DNA from: Paramuribaculum sp.
Lineage (GTDB): Bacteria; Bacteroidota; Bacteroidia; Bacteroidales; Muribaculaceae
Reading direction: 5' to 3'
NCBI GenBank assembly: GCA_029062075.1
Contig: JAIDQW010000187.1
Span: 1-6,587, forward strand
DNA: 6,587 nt
Below the pieces are notes generated by a model that worked only from the letters and a program-made list of their open reading frames with translations, made no database searches and had not been told where the DNA came from. This document shows, piece after piece, positions 1 through 5,964 of this stretch (position 1 is the stretch's first letter; each line of letters opens with the position of its first letter). The position numbers were made by a program, and so were the translations under genes.

Positions 1-1
1 A

Positions 2-475
2 GCGGCATCTCACATGGTTGAGGAAGTCCGCCGTCAGTTCCGTACAATCAAAGGTATTCTCACCGGCGAGGCTGAACCTGACTACGCTCGCTGCGTGCAG
101 ATTTCCACCAAGGGTGCCCAGCGCGAAATGGTTTTCCCCTCACTACTTGCAATCATCGTTCCAATCCTCACCGGTCTTATCTTCGGTGTGCCGGGCGTTA
201 TCGGTCTGCTCACCGGCGGACTCAGCGCAGGCTTCGTGCTCGCGATCTTCATGGCTAACGCCGGCGGTGCATGGGACAACGCCAAGAAATATATCGAAGA
301 GGGTAACTTCGGCGGCAAAGGCAGCGATGTTCATAAAGCAACCGTTGTAGGCGACACTGTGGGTGACCCGTTCAAGGACACCTCCGGTCCGAGCCTCAAC
401 ATTCTCATCAAGCTCATGTCAATGGTTGCTATCGTAATGGCTGGCCTCACCGTGAGCTGGAGCCTATTCAATTGA
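2..475 (+). CDS. hppA: Membrane-bound ion-pumping inorganic pyrophosphatase, C-terminal part (5' end outside window)
   Basis: Partial gene; the reading frame is open from base 2 and ends at TGA 473-475, giving 157 visible codons. The encoded part is the C-terminal end of a membrane pyrophosphatase, which hydrolyses PPi in the cytoplasm and pumps H+ or Na+ across the inner membrane. Diagnostic segments are EEVRRQF near the left edge, the GGAWDNAKK loop and the later [19 protein letters not shown] loop. In the family the Asp and Lys residues of these two loops bind Mg-PPi. Three hydrophobic stretches fit the last transmembrane helices (about bases 130-185, 195-270 and 400-465). The family's usual end is present, so the 3' end is intact. 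The residues that decide K+ dependence and ion choice lie upstream of the window, so Na+ versus H+ cannot be called. Family assignment is very secure. Confidence 0.97.
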   Translation, partial: AASHMVEEVRRQFRTIKGILTGEAEPDYARCVQISTKGAQREMVFPSLLAIIVPILTGLIFGVPGVIGLLTGGLSAGFVLAIFMANAGGAWDNAKKYIEEGNFGGKGSDVHKATVVGDTVGDPFKDTSGPSLNILIKLMSMVAIVMAGLTVSWSLFN

Positions 476-485
476 TTTTTAACAC

Positions 486-529
486 AAGGAAGCACTTTGA
501 CCTAAAATGGGTCAAGTGTTTCCTTTTTT
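486..529 (+). terminator. Strong intrinsic terminator after hppA
   Basis: A long hairpin starts 10 bases after the hppA stop. The left arm 486-504 pairs with the right arm 508-525: about 18 pairs including two G-T wobbles (492/519 and 503/509), one bulged T at 498 and a three-base AAA loop at 505-507. A six-T run (524-529) follows, then A and four more Ts. This is the standard form of a Rho-independent terminator and should end most hppA transcription. The next gene starts only 14 bases after the T run, which leaves little room for a promoter between them. Confidence 0.88.
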
Positions 530-543
530 ATTTTCCAATTAAC

Positions 544-1593
544 ATGAACACTGCACTAAAGACAATACTTGCGTCTGTTGCGCTTATTCCCTCTTGTTGC
601 GCTTATGCGCAGCATACCACCAAACTGATTCTGCCGCGTGAAAAAGACGGAGCATACGTGCGGCTGATAAATTACGACACTAATGAACTCATAGACTCCC
701 TACCTATTGAAAATGAGGCTGTGATCTTTCCAAGCAACAAATATCCTGAAGGCATAGTTTCATTAGAGGCTGGTGGCTTCGGTGCCGGAATCTTCATTCT
801 TTCAGACGCTGATATACTGCACAATGTAAAGGTTGAAGACGTAGAACACGGAGTAAGACGCACATGGGAATCCACAGGTGGATACAATGACAGTGTATCA
901 GCCTTTAATAATAAAATACGGGAGATTGGCAAAGAATATCAGACGGCTACAGGAGATGAAGAGCGTAACGCTATTCTCAAGAATATTTCATCTGTCATAT
1001 TTCAAGAAATCAATGCTCATGGCAACGATATCTTGGGCGCCTATTATTTCAACATGGGGCATGGAAATCTGTCTTTAGCTGAAATAGAATCAACGCTTGA
1101 AAAATATCCTGCTCTTGGAAATTATAAGAGGATACAGAATATCCTTACCCGCAGGAGAAACCAGGAGGCTGTTAAACCGGGCAACAAGTTCAAGGATTTC
1201 AAGGTGACATACGATGGAGTGGAGCATAAACTCAGCGATGTTGTGGGTCACGGCGACTATGTGCTGCTCGACTTCTGGGCAAGCTGGTGCGGACCGTGCA
1301 GAGCCGCGATGCCCACTATGAAAAAAGCGTATGAAAAGTATAAGAATCAAAATCTGAAGATACTCGGCATAACTGTCTGGGATGAACCGGAAAAATCGCT
1401 TGAAGCTGCGCAGAAGATGGAACTCCCGTGGGAAATATGGGTTAACGGAGGCGATGAGCCGGTGAACCTGTACAATGTCACCGCAGTACCGACTGTGATT
1501 CTGTTCGGTCCGGACGGCACGGTACTGGAGCGCGGTCTATGGGAAGACAACCTGTTATCGACTCTTGAAAAATATCTTACATCAAGCGATTAA
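544..1593 (+). CDS. Exported thioredoxin-fold protein (TlpA-like), first of a pair
   Basis: A 349-residue protein predicted to act in the periplasm as a thiol-disulfide oxidoreductase. Residues 1-22 look like a signal peptide (Lys6, hydrophobic core, AYA before Gln23). Residues about 25-205 form an extra N-terminal region: a beta-rich start resembling the DUF4369-type domain of Bacteroidales thioredoxin proteins, then a charged helical stretch. Residues about 211-345 are the thioredoxin/AhpC-TSA domain, with LLDFWASWCGPC (Cys249 and Cys252) and the cis-proline Pro316 in AVPTVILF. The frame is open upstream to a TTG at 472, but that overlaps the hppA stop and would place the terminator inside the gene; ATG 544 begins exactly at the signal peptide. 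The next gene, of the same design, follows after 11 bases, so the two are probably cotranscribed. Redox partner and direction (reductase or oxidase) are not visible. The N-terminal half is distinctly AT-rich relative to the thioredoxin domain. Confidence 0.9.
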   Translation: MNTALKTILASVALIPSCCAYAQHTTKLILPREKDGAYVRLINYDTNELIDSLPIENEAVIFPSNKYPEGIVSLEAGGFGAGIFILSDADILHNVKVEDVEHGVRRTWESTGGYNDSVSAFNNKIREIGKEYQTATGDEERNAILKNISSVIFQEINAHGNDILGAYYFNMGHGNLSLAEIESTLEKYPALGNYKRIQNILTRRRNQEAVKPGNKFKDFKVTYDGVEHKLSDVVGHGDYVLLDFWASWCGPCRAAMPTMKKAYEKYKNQNLKILGITVWDEPEKSLEAAQKMELPWEIWVNGGDEPVNLYNVTAVPTVILFGPDGTVLERGLWEDNLLSTLEKYLTSSD

Positions 1594-1604
1594 ACTGTTT
1601 TATC

Positions 1605-2912
1605 ATGAGAATCTCAGTATGCATTTTAGGTTTGATTACGTGTGGCACTGTTGCAGCAGTTCCAACTGATTCTATAACTGTGAGCGGGCATATTTCAGGT
1701 ATTGCGGATAACGGTAGGAAGAGTCTTATTATTAATGAGTGTGATTTCAGCCATAAGTCGGTCCGGGCACTTGTTGAAGTTGATTCCGCCGGGACATTCA
1801 ATACCAAAATCCCATATTCCTCAGCACATACGTTCAGTATGGTTTACAACAGAGAGTTTGTTGACGCCTATGCTGAACCGGGCGATTCCATTCACATTGA
1901 AATAGATGCATCAGTGTCTCCCGTTGTTTATCAACTCAGCGGAGACCATGCGTCGCTCAATGAAGAATATTCCCGCGCCCGTAAAGCAATCTCACATATA
2001 TATTATAACCTGAGTCTCCCCTCTCCGAACACTCCCTTAAGCGTCTATATGCCTGAATTCAAGGCAACGGTAAATAATACTCAAAAGACCATAGATGAAT
2101 ATGTCACTACCAATCATCTCTCTGACGAGGCTGCCGAAATGCTGAGAACGGACAATATCTTCACAATCGCCAACCTTGCGATTGATTATTCCGGCACTAA
2201 CAAAGATGAGCAATTTGCATTCTTTACCGACAGCATTTTCGACATATATAATGAAAACAATGCCCGTCTGATGATTTTTCCATATCATATAGGAGCATTG
2301 TGCCTGAATTTTCCGGACATAGTCAAAAGTGCTCCTAAGGGCAGAATCCGTGATCTGATGTTTGTCGCGCTTGCAGATGACACTGTGCCACACCGTGAGG
2401 ATTTTGCCAATACAGCATATTTTGACAGGGTGTTTGGCGGCTCGGTGAGCGCCATAGACCTTTCCGGTGTGAAGCAATCAGATATTTTGGTGTATCGTGA
2501 TGGTGCCGTCAGCTCAATTGAAAATGTCGAGCCGGTTGAATGGCTGAAAAAAGAATTTTCAGGCAGACCTATCTATCTTGATGTGAGCGCAACATGGTGC
2601 GGCCCCTGCCGGGCATCCCTCTCCCAGAGCGAAGATATCAGAGAACACTTCAAGGATACAGATGTGGTATTCGCTGCTCTGTGGCTGAAATCTGATCAAA
2701 AGCAATGGGCGGAATTGGTACCTGCCGTCAATAATGCCGTTCATATCTTTGTAAATGACGATGAGGTAGCAGACGCGATTATGAGCAGACTGAACCTGCA
2801 GGGATTTCCAAGCTGCTACTTCATAGATCGCTCCGGCAATATCAGAGCAGACGGTGTACCGCCATTGCACTCCCCCGCTCTCTATGATTACCTTAATGAC
2901 TCTTTGAAATAG
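1605..2912 (+). CDS. Exported thioredoxin-fold protein, second of a pair
   Basis: A 435-residue protein with the same plan as its upstream neighbour but longer. Residues 1-18 are a probable signal peptide (short MR start, hydrophobic core, TVAA end). Residues about 22-115 are beta-rich, with a GDSIHIEID segment and a following LSGDHASLNEEYSR segment, a pattern I associate with DUF4369-like N-terminal domains of Bacteroidales TlpA-type proteins. Residues about 116-305 are mostly helical and unrecognised. The thioredoxin domain covers about 308-433: YLDVSATWCGPC gives Cys332 and Cys335, and Pro402 in GFPSCYFID is the cis-proline. An extra Cys404 two residues after that proline is unusual next to the active site. 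The likely role is periplasmic disulfide exchange; substrate unknown. ATG 1605 is the first start giving a signal peptide, 11 bases after the previous stop, so an operon is likely. Sequence match to the neighbour outside the active site is weak, so they are old paralogues or independent family members. Confidence 0.88.
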   Translation: MRISVCILGLITCGTVAAVPTDSITVSGHISGIADNGRKSLIINECDFSHKSVRALVEVDSAGTFNTKIPYSSAHTFSMVYNREFVDAYAEPGDSIHIEIDASVSPVVYQLSGDHASLNEEYSRARKAISHIYYNLSLPSPNTPLSVYMPEFKATVNNTQKTIDEYVTTNHLSDEAAEMLRTDNIFTIANLAIDYSGTNKDEQFAFFTDSIFDIYNENNARLMIFPYHIGALCLNFPDIVKSAPKGRIRDLMFVALADDTVPHREDFANTAYFDRVFGGSVSAIDLSGVKQSDILVYRDGAVSSIENVEPVEWLKKEFSGRPIYLDVSATWCGPCRASLSQSEDIREHFKDTDVVFAALWLKSDQKQWAELVPAVNNAVHIFVNDDEVADAIMSRLNLQGFPSCYFIDRSGNIRADGVPPLHSPALYDYLNDSLK

Positions 2913-2928
2913 GCTGCAATATTTCAAA
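2903..2928 (+). terminator. Possible weak terminator hairpin at the end of the second thioredoxin gene
   Basis: A perfect 9-base inverted repeat: TTTGAAATA (2903-2911) and TATTTCAAA (2920-2928) with an 8-base loop. The left arm includes most of the stop codon (2910-2912). Only one G-C pair is present per arm and no good T run follows directly (a five-T run comes at 2949-2953), so this is a poor intrinsic terminator. It may instead be a 3'-end stabilising hairpin. Confidence 0.3.
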
Positions 2929-2990
2929 TTATAGGCTGTCATTAGGTATTTTTAGTAGAGGTGGATAAGATAAAATGGGGAGAGTTGAGA

Positions 2991-3008
2991 TATTTTTGCC
3001 TAATTTTG
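2991..3008 (+). promoter_or_regulatory. dut: Candidate promoter for the dut operon (two Bacteroidota -7 boxes)
   Basis: Two exact matches to the Bacteroidota primary sigma -7 consensus TAnnTTTG lie close together: TATTTTTG (2991-2998) and TAATTTTG (3001-3008). Starting from the second, transcription would begin around 3013-3016, giving a leader of only about 20 bases before the dut ATG at 3036. No good -33 TTTG element is found at the usual spacing of about 19-21 bases; the nearest TTG (2985-2987) is too close to the second box. Position in the only sizeable gap before a tight gene run supports promoter function, but the weak -33 side keeps confidence moderate. Confidence 0.55.
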
Positions 3009-3035
3009 TGGTTTCAATAGTAAATATCACCGAAT

Positions 3036-3479
3036 ATGGATACTGTAAAGGTAAAAATTATCAACCGTTCGGGCAACGAACTCCCCGTGTATGAAACTCC
3101 CCATGCCGCAGGAATGGACGTGAGGGCGTGTCTCGATGAGCCGGTGACTCTGGGTCCTCTGGAAAGAGCTCTTATACCTACCGGGCTGCGCATTCAGCTT
3201 CCGGTTGGCTACGAATGCCAGATGAGACCGCGCAGCGGGCTGGCACTTAAGAAGGGCATTTCCCTTGTCAACACGCCCGGCACCGTCGATTCCGACTACC
3301 GCGGTGAAATCGGTGCCATAGTTATCAATCTCTCTAACGAGCCTTTCACCATCACAAACGGCGAGCGTATCTGCCAGATGGTCATAACCCGCTATAGCCG
3401 CGTGGAATGGGAACCTGCCAAAGAGCTCGACTCGACAGAGCGAGGTGACGGTGCATTCGGACACACCGGTACAAACTAA
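3036..3479 (+). CDS. dut: Deoxyuridine 5'-triphosphate nucleotidohydrolase (dUTPase)
   Basis: A 147-residue trimeric-type dUTPase of normal family length. It hydrolyses dUTP to dUMP and PPi in the cytoplasm, keeping uracil out of DNA and supplying dUMP for thymidylate synthesis. All five family motifs are in order: I AAGMDVRA (24-31), [13 protein letters not shown] (64-74), [14 protein letters not shown] (82-92), [11 protein letters not shown] (109-117) and [11 protein letters not shown] (136-145). Asp85 in motif III is the expected catalytic base and Tyr88 shapes the uracil pocket; Phe141 in motif V is the residue that stacks on the substrate base. Motif V has Ala where Gly is usual before Phe. 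ATG 3036 is chosen because motif spacing from the N-terminus matches the family and the next gene follows 14 bases after the stop. It heads the downstream envelope-gene run. Confidence 0.97.
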   Translation: MDTVKVKIINRSGNELPVYETPHAAGMDVRACLDEPVTLGPLERALIPTGLRIQLPVGYECQMRPRSGLALKKGISLVNTPGTVDSDYRGEIGAIVINLSNEPFTITNGERICQMVITRYSRVEWEPAKELDSTERGDGAFGHTGTN

Positions 3480-3493
3480 GAGCTGACATACTG

Positions 3494-5233
3494 ATGGTTA
3501 AACCGTTTCAAATACTCATTGCCATAGCCATTGCCCTGACTGCCGCCGGTTGCGGTGCTCAGAAATCAACGGCACCCAAAAGCGAGCCGGCGAAATCGGA
3601 CTATATCTTCCTCGAAGCCCTTAGAGCCAAGAACACCGATGCGCGAGATTCATACTACGAGCTGACAAAGAGAGCGTTTGAACTGAATCCCGAAGACTCA
3701 TATCTCGGTTTCGAGCACGGATACAACCTGATGATGCTGTCGCGCGGTGACAGTGCAACTCTTGCACAGGGTTACGAGCTTATGGGCAGATATGTAGCAG
3801 AGGAGCCGGACGATTTTTACAGCAGTCTGCTATATGCAGCAATCTCCTCACAGATTGGCGAAAAGACTAATGCCATTAACACCTGGGGTCGGTTGTACAA
3901 CAAGCAGCCTCAACGTCCCGAACTTGCCGTGCGCTATGCCGAAGTGCTTGCGGCAAGCGGCGAGAAGGGTAACATAGACAAGGCTCTGAGCCTATATGAC
4001 ACCCTTGAATCAGCGCAGGGAACAAATATTCAGATAGCCTCGCGCAAGATTCAGCTCCAATATATGCAGAATGACACTGCGGCTATGCTGAATGAAGCGA
4101 GAGAGCTACTCGCCTCCAGTCCGTTGAACCCTGAGTACAATATTTTTGCCGGAGATGTGTTCAATCAGCTCGGACAGCCCGATTCTGCAATCAATTTCTA
4201 TAACAACGCCGTGGAGCTGGATCCTTCTAACGGTCTTGCCTACTATTCACGCGCTATGTTCTACAAGCAGAAGGGGGATAGCATAGCATACGACCGCGAG
4301 ATTTTCCGCGCCCTTGAGCAGGAGAACCTTGACATCGAGCCAAAGGTGGAGATTCTGAGAGACTATACATCAGCACTTTATAATGACTCGGTGCAGCGAC
4401 CGCGCATCAACCGTATGTTTACACGACTATTGGAAATGCATCCCCATGATGTTACTGTCAGGAACCTTTACCGCGACTATCTCATCGCCATTGAGGATTA
4501 TGCACAGGCAGCGGAGCAGGCGGAGTTTTCACTCGACCTTGACCCTAACGATGAGAACCAGTGGCTCGCCCTGACAACACTTTATCTTCGTCTGAGTGAT
4601 TTCAAGGGAGCAATCAGGAGTGCACGCAGAGGTCAGCACTTTTTCCCGAACAACCCCACGAGCTACCTGCTGAGCGCTACCGCACTTAATCAGACTGGCG
4701 ACTATCTCGAAGCTGTTGATGACCTCAACAAAGCAATTTCGTTTGCAGACCCTAACGACGCTGATATGTTGTCGGAACTTAACACCGCACTGGGTGACAA
4801 TTTCTATGCACGGGAGCTAACGGACAGCGCGTTCACTTACTACGACAAAGCCATAGAACTCAACCCCGGCAACCTTACCGCGCTCAACAACTGCGCTTAC
4901 TATCTGGCTTGCACCGACCGCGACCTTGACAAGGCTGAAGAGATGATTCTCAGGGTTATTGCCGAGCGTCCCGATGAAGGAACCTCCCTTGACACATACG
5001 CCTGGGTGCTCTTTAAGAAAAAAGAGTACAAGAGAGCTATGGAGGTTATAGAGGAGGCTATGGAAAAAACAGAAGAGGCGAGTGCCGAGCTGCACGACCA
5101 TGCGGGCGACATTGCCTTTATGAATCAGGACTATGACCGGGCTGTGGCGGAGTGGCGCAAGGCTCTGGCACTTGAGCCTTACAATGAGTTGATTGCAAAG
5201 AAAGTGAAGTATAAGACATTTTTCAGCAAATGA
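3494..5233 (+). CDS. TPR-repeat lipoprotein
   Basis: A 579-residue protein with a lipoprotein signal peptide: Lys3, a hydrophobic core, and AAGC with lipidated Cys20. No acidic surface-export tag follows the Cys (GAQKS), so a periplasm-facing position is more likely than surface display, though this is only a guide. Nearly all the rest is helical tetratricopeptide repeats of about 34 residues. The clearest are about 213-246, 319-352, 353-386, 387-420, 426-459, 460-494, 495-528 and 530-563, each with the spaced small and aromatic residues and a Pro near the end (for example AIELNPGN and ALALEPYN). Weaker repeats probably fill 37-210. TPR arrays bind protein partners, so a scaffold or assembly role is inferred; no catalytic domain is seen. 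The start is 14 bases after dut, and the stop overlaps the next ATG by four bases, so it is probably cotranscribed and translationally coupled to the DUF4292-like gene. The precise function is unknown. Confidence 0.93.
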   Translation: MVKPFQILIAIAIALTAAGCGAQKSTAPKSEPAKSDYIFLEALRAKNTDARDSYYELTKRAFELNPEDSYLGFEHGYNLMMLSRGDSATLAQGYELMGRYVAEEPDDFYSSLLYAAISSQIGEKTNAINTWGRLYNKQPQRPELAVRYAEVLAASGEKGNIDKALSLYDTLESAQGTNIQIASRKIQLQYMQNDTAAMLNEARELLASSPLNPEYNIFAGDVFNQLGQPDSAINFYNNAVELDPSNGLAYYSRAMFYKQKGDSIAYDREIFRALEQENLDIEPKVEILRDYTSALYNDSVQRPRINRMFTRLLEMHPHDVTVRNLYRDYLIAIEDYAQAAEQAEFSLDLDPNDENQWLALTTLYLRLSDFKGAIRSARRGQHFFPNNPTSYLLSATALNQTGDYLEAVDDLNKAISFADPNDADMLSELNTALGDNFYARELTDSAFTYYDKAIELNPGNLTALNNCAYYLACTDRDLDKAEEMILRVIAERPDEGTSLDTYAWVLFKKKEYKRAMEVIEEAMEKTEEASAELHDHAGDIAFMNQDYDRAVAEWRKALALEPYNELIAKKVKYKTFFSK

Positions 5234-5952
5234 CACTTAAAAAGATCTTCCCTCTATTTATTATACTGTTGACCGCCTTATGCCTTGGTTCCTGCAAAAG
5301 CGGCAGACAGACGGTAAAAGCCGGAACCGAAGTCACATCTACCGGGTGGACAAGAGTCAGAGTGCCGGTAACAATTCGGCTGACTTCACCCGCCAACATG
5401 TCGGTTGGCGCTACTGTGACCATGATTCGAGACACGAGCATCACCATCTCCGCAAAAGTGATCGGTATGGAGTTTTTTGTGGCTCAGGCTACAAACGACA
5501 GTGTTCTTATTGTTGACAAAATGCATCGTCAATTTCTGGGCAAAAATATTTCTGATGCACTTGCCGGACTCCCCTTTAACGCTTCATCCGTGCAGGATAT
5601 CCTTACAGGACACCCGATTGATATTCCGGAGAGTATCTTACCTCCAGGAGCCAAATGCACTGTGACCCTTAACGGTGATATGCTGAGCGATATATCATTC
5701 TCCAACCGCGGCACAACCAATGTAAGGCTCACTTATCCCGCAACAGTTTCAACCCCTTACGGAACAATGGCTGAGAGTACTGTTATTACCGCTGACTCTG
5801 AAAAATCTGATAAAAACATCAGCGCGACAATAGAGTGGCAGTGGAGCAAAGCGAAATGGAACACAGATGTGGAGCCAAGAGTAATCAAACTTTCCGATAG
5901 ATATACAAGAATAGATACCGGCAACATTGCCAAATTGTTAGGCGGCTCTTAA
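5230..5952 (+). CDS. DUF4292-like lipoprotein, possible LolA/LolB-type fold
   Basis: A 240-residue lipoprotein. The signal peptide has Lys4 and Lys5, a hydrophobic core and a clean lipobox LGSC with Cys22. The mature part is rich in predicted beta strands. The segment about 46-105 (VTIRLTSP, then alternating strands, then a GMEFFVAQATNDSVLIVDKMHRQFLGK-type stretch at about 79-105) is the pattern I recognise from DUF4292 proteins of Bacteroidales, where a strand pair with 'DSV..iD+' precedes a Tyr or Phe followed by a helix. A second strand block runs about 141-228. DUF4292 resembles the LolA/LolB lipoprotein-carrier fold as I recall; this was not tested here. At 240 residues it is somewhat shorter than the versions I remember. 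ATG 5230 overlaps the upstream TGA (ATGA), a sign of coupled translation, and the EnvC-like gene starts 12 bases after the stop. Location is inferred to be the outer membrane, periplasmic side; function unproven. Confidence 0.8.
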   Translation: MTLKKIFPLFIILLTALCLGSCKSGRQTVKAGTEVTSTGWTRVRVPVTIRLTSPANMSVGATVTMIRDTSITISAKVIGMEFFVAQATNDSVLIVDKMHRQFLGKNISDALAGLPFNASSVQDILTGHPIDIPESILPPGAKCTVTLNGDMLSDISFSNRGTTNVRLTYPATVSTPYGTMAESTVITADSEKSDKNISATIEWQWSKAKWNTDVEPRVIKLSDRYTRIDTGNIAKLLGGS

Positions 5953-5964
5953 AAACAGGATTTT

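Noticed and set aside
18..350. 110-residue + strand frame overlapping hppA
   Set aside because: hppA in the other frame has strongly conserved family motifs over the same bases; this frame is low in structure and rich in Ser, Ala and Pro.
472..543. Longer N-terminus for the first thioredoxin protein starting at TTG 472
   Set aside because: It would overlap the hppA stop, run through the terminator hairpin and hide the signal peptide behind 24 extra residues. ATG 544 gives a proper export signal.
568..603. Lipobox in the first thioredoxin protein (IPSC)
   Set aside because: Pro at the -2 position is a poor lipobox, and a normal signal peptidase I site (AYA before Gln) follows directly.
1605..1643. 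Lipobox in the second thioredoxin protein (LITC, Cys13)
   Set aside because: Thr at -1 is not a usual lipobox residue and the hydrophobic stretch continues past it to a better AA cleavage site.
2037..2477. 146-residue reading frame on the - strand inside the second thioredoxin gene
   Set aside because: It lies fully inside a well-supported gene, with no motif, signal or start context of its own.
2913..3035. Riboswitch or small RNA in the gap before dut
   Set aside because: The gap is AT-rich with one weak hairpin at its left end; no structured conserved core is seen, and the leader after the promoter boxes is only about 20 bases.
3027..3464. 145-residue reading frame on the - strand opposite dut
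   Set aside because: It lies almost wholly across the secure dut gene, has no recognisable motif and is a shadow of dut codon structure.
3494..5233. DNA-level tandem repeat in the TPR gene
   Set aside because: The TPR units repeat at protein level only; the nucleotide copies have diverged and show no direct repeat.
4817..5236. 139-residue reading frame on the - strand opposite the end of the TPR gene
   Set aside because: The + strand carries clear TPR repeats across the same bases; the reverse frame shows no family feature.
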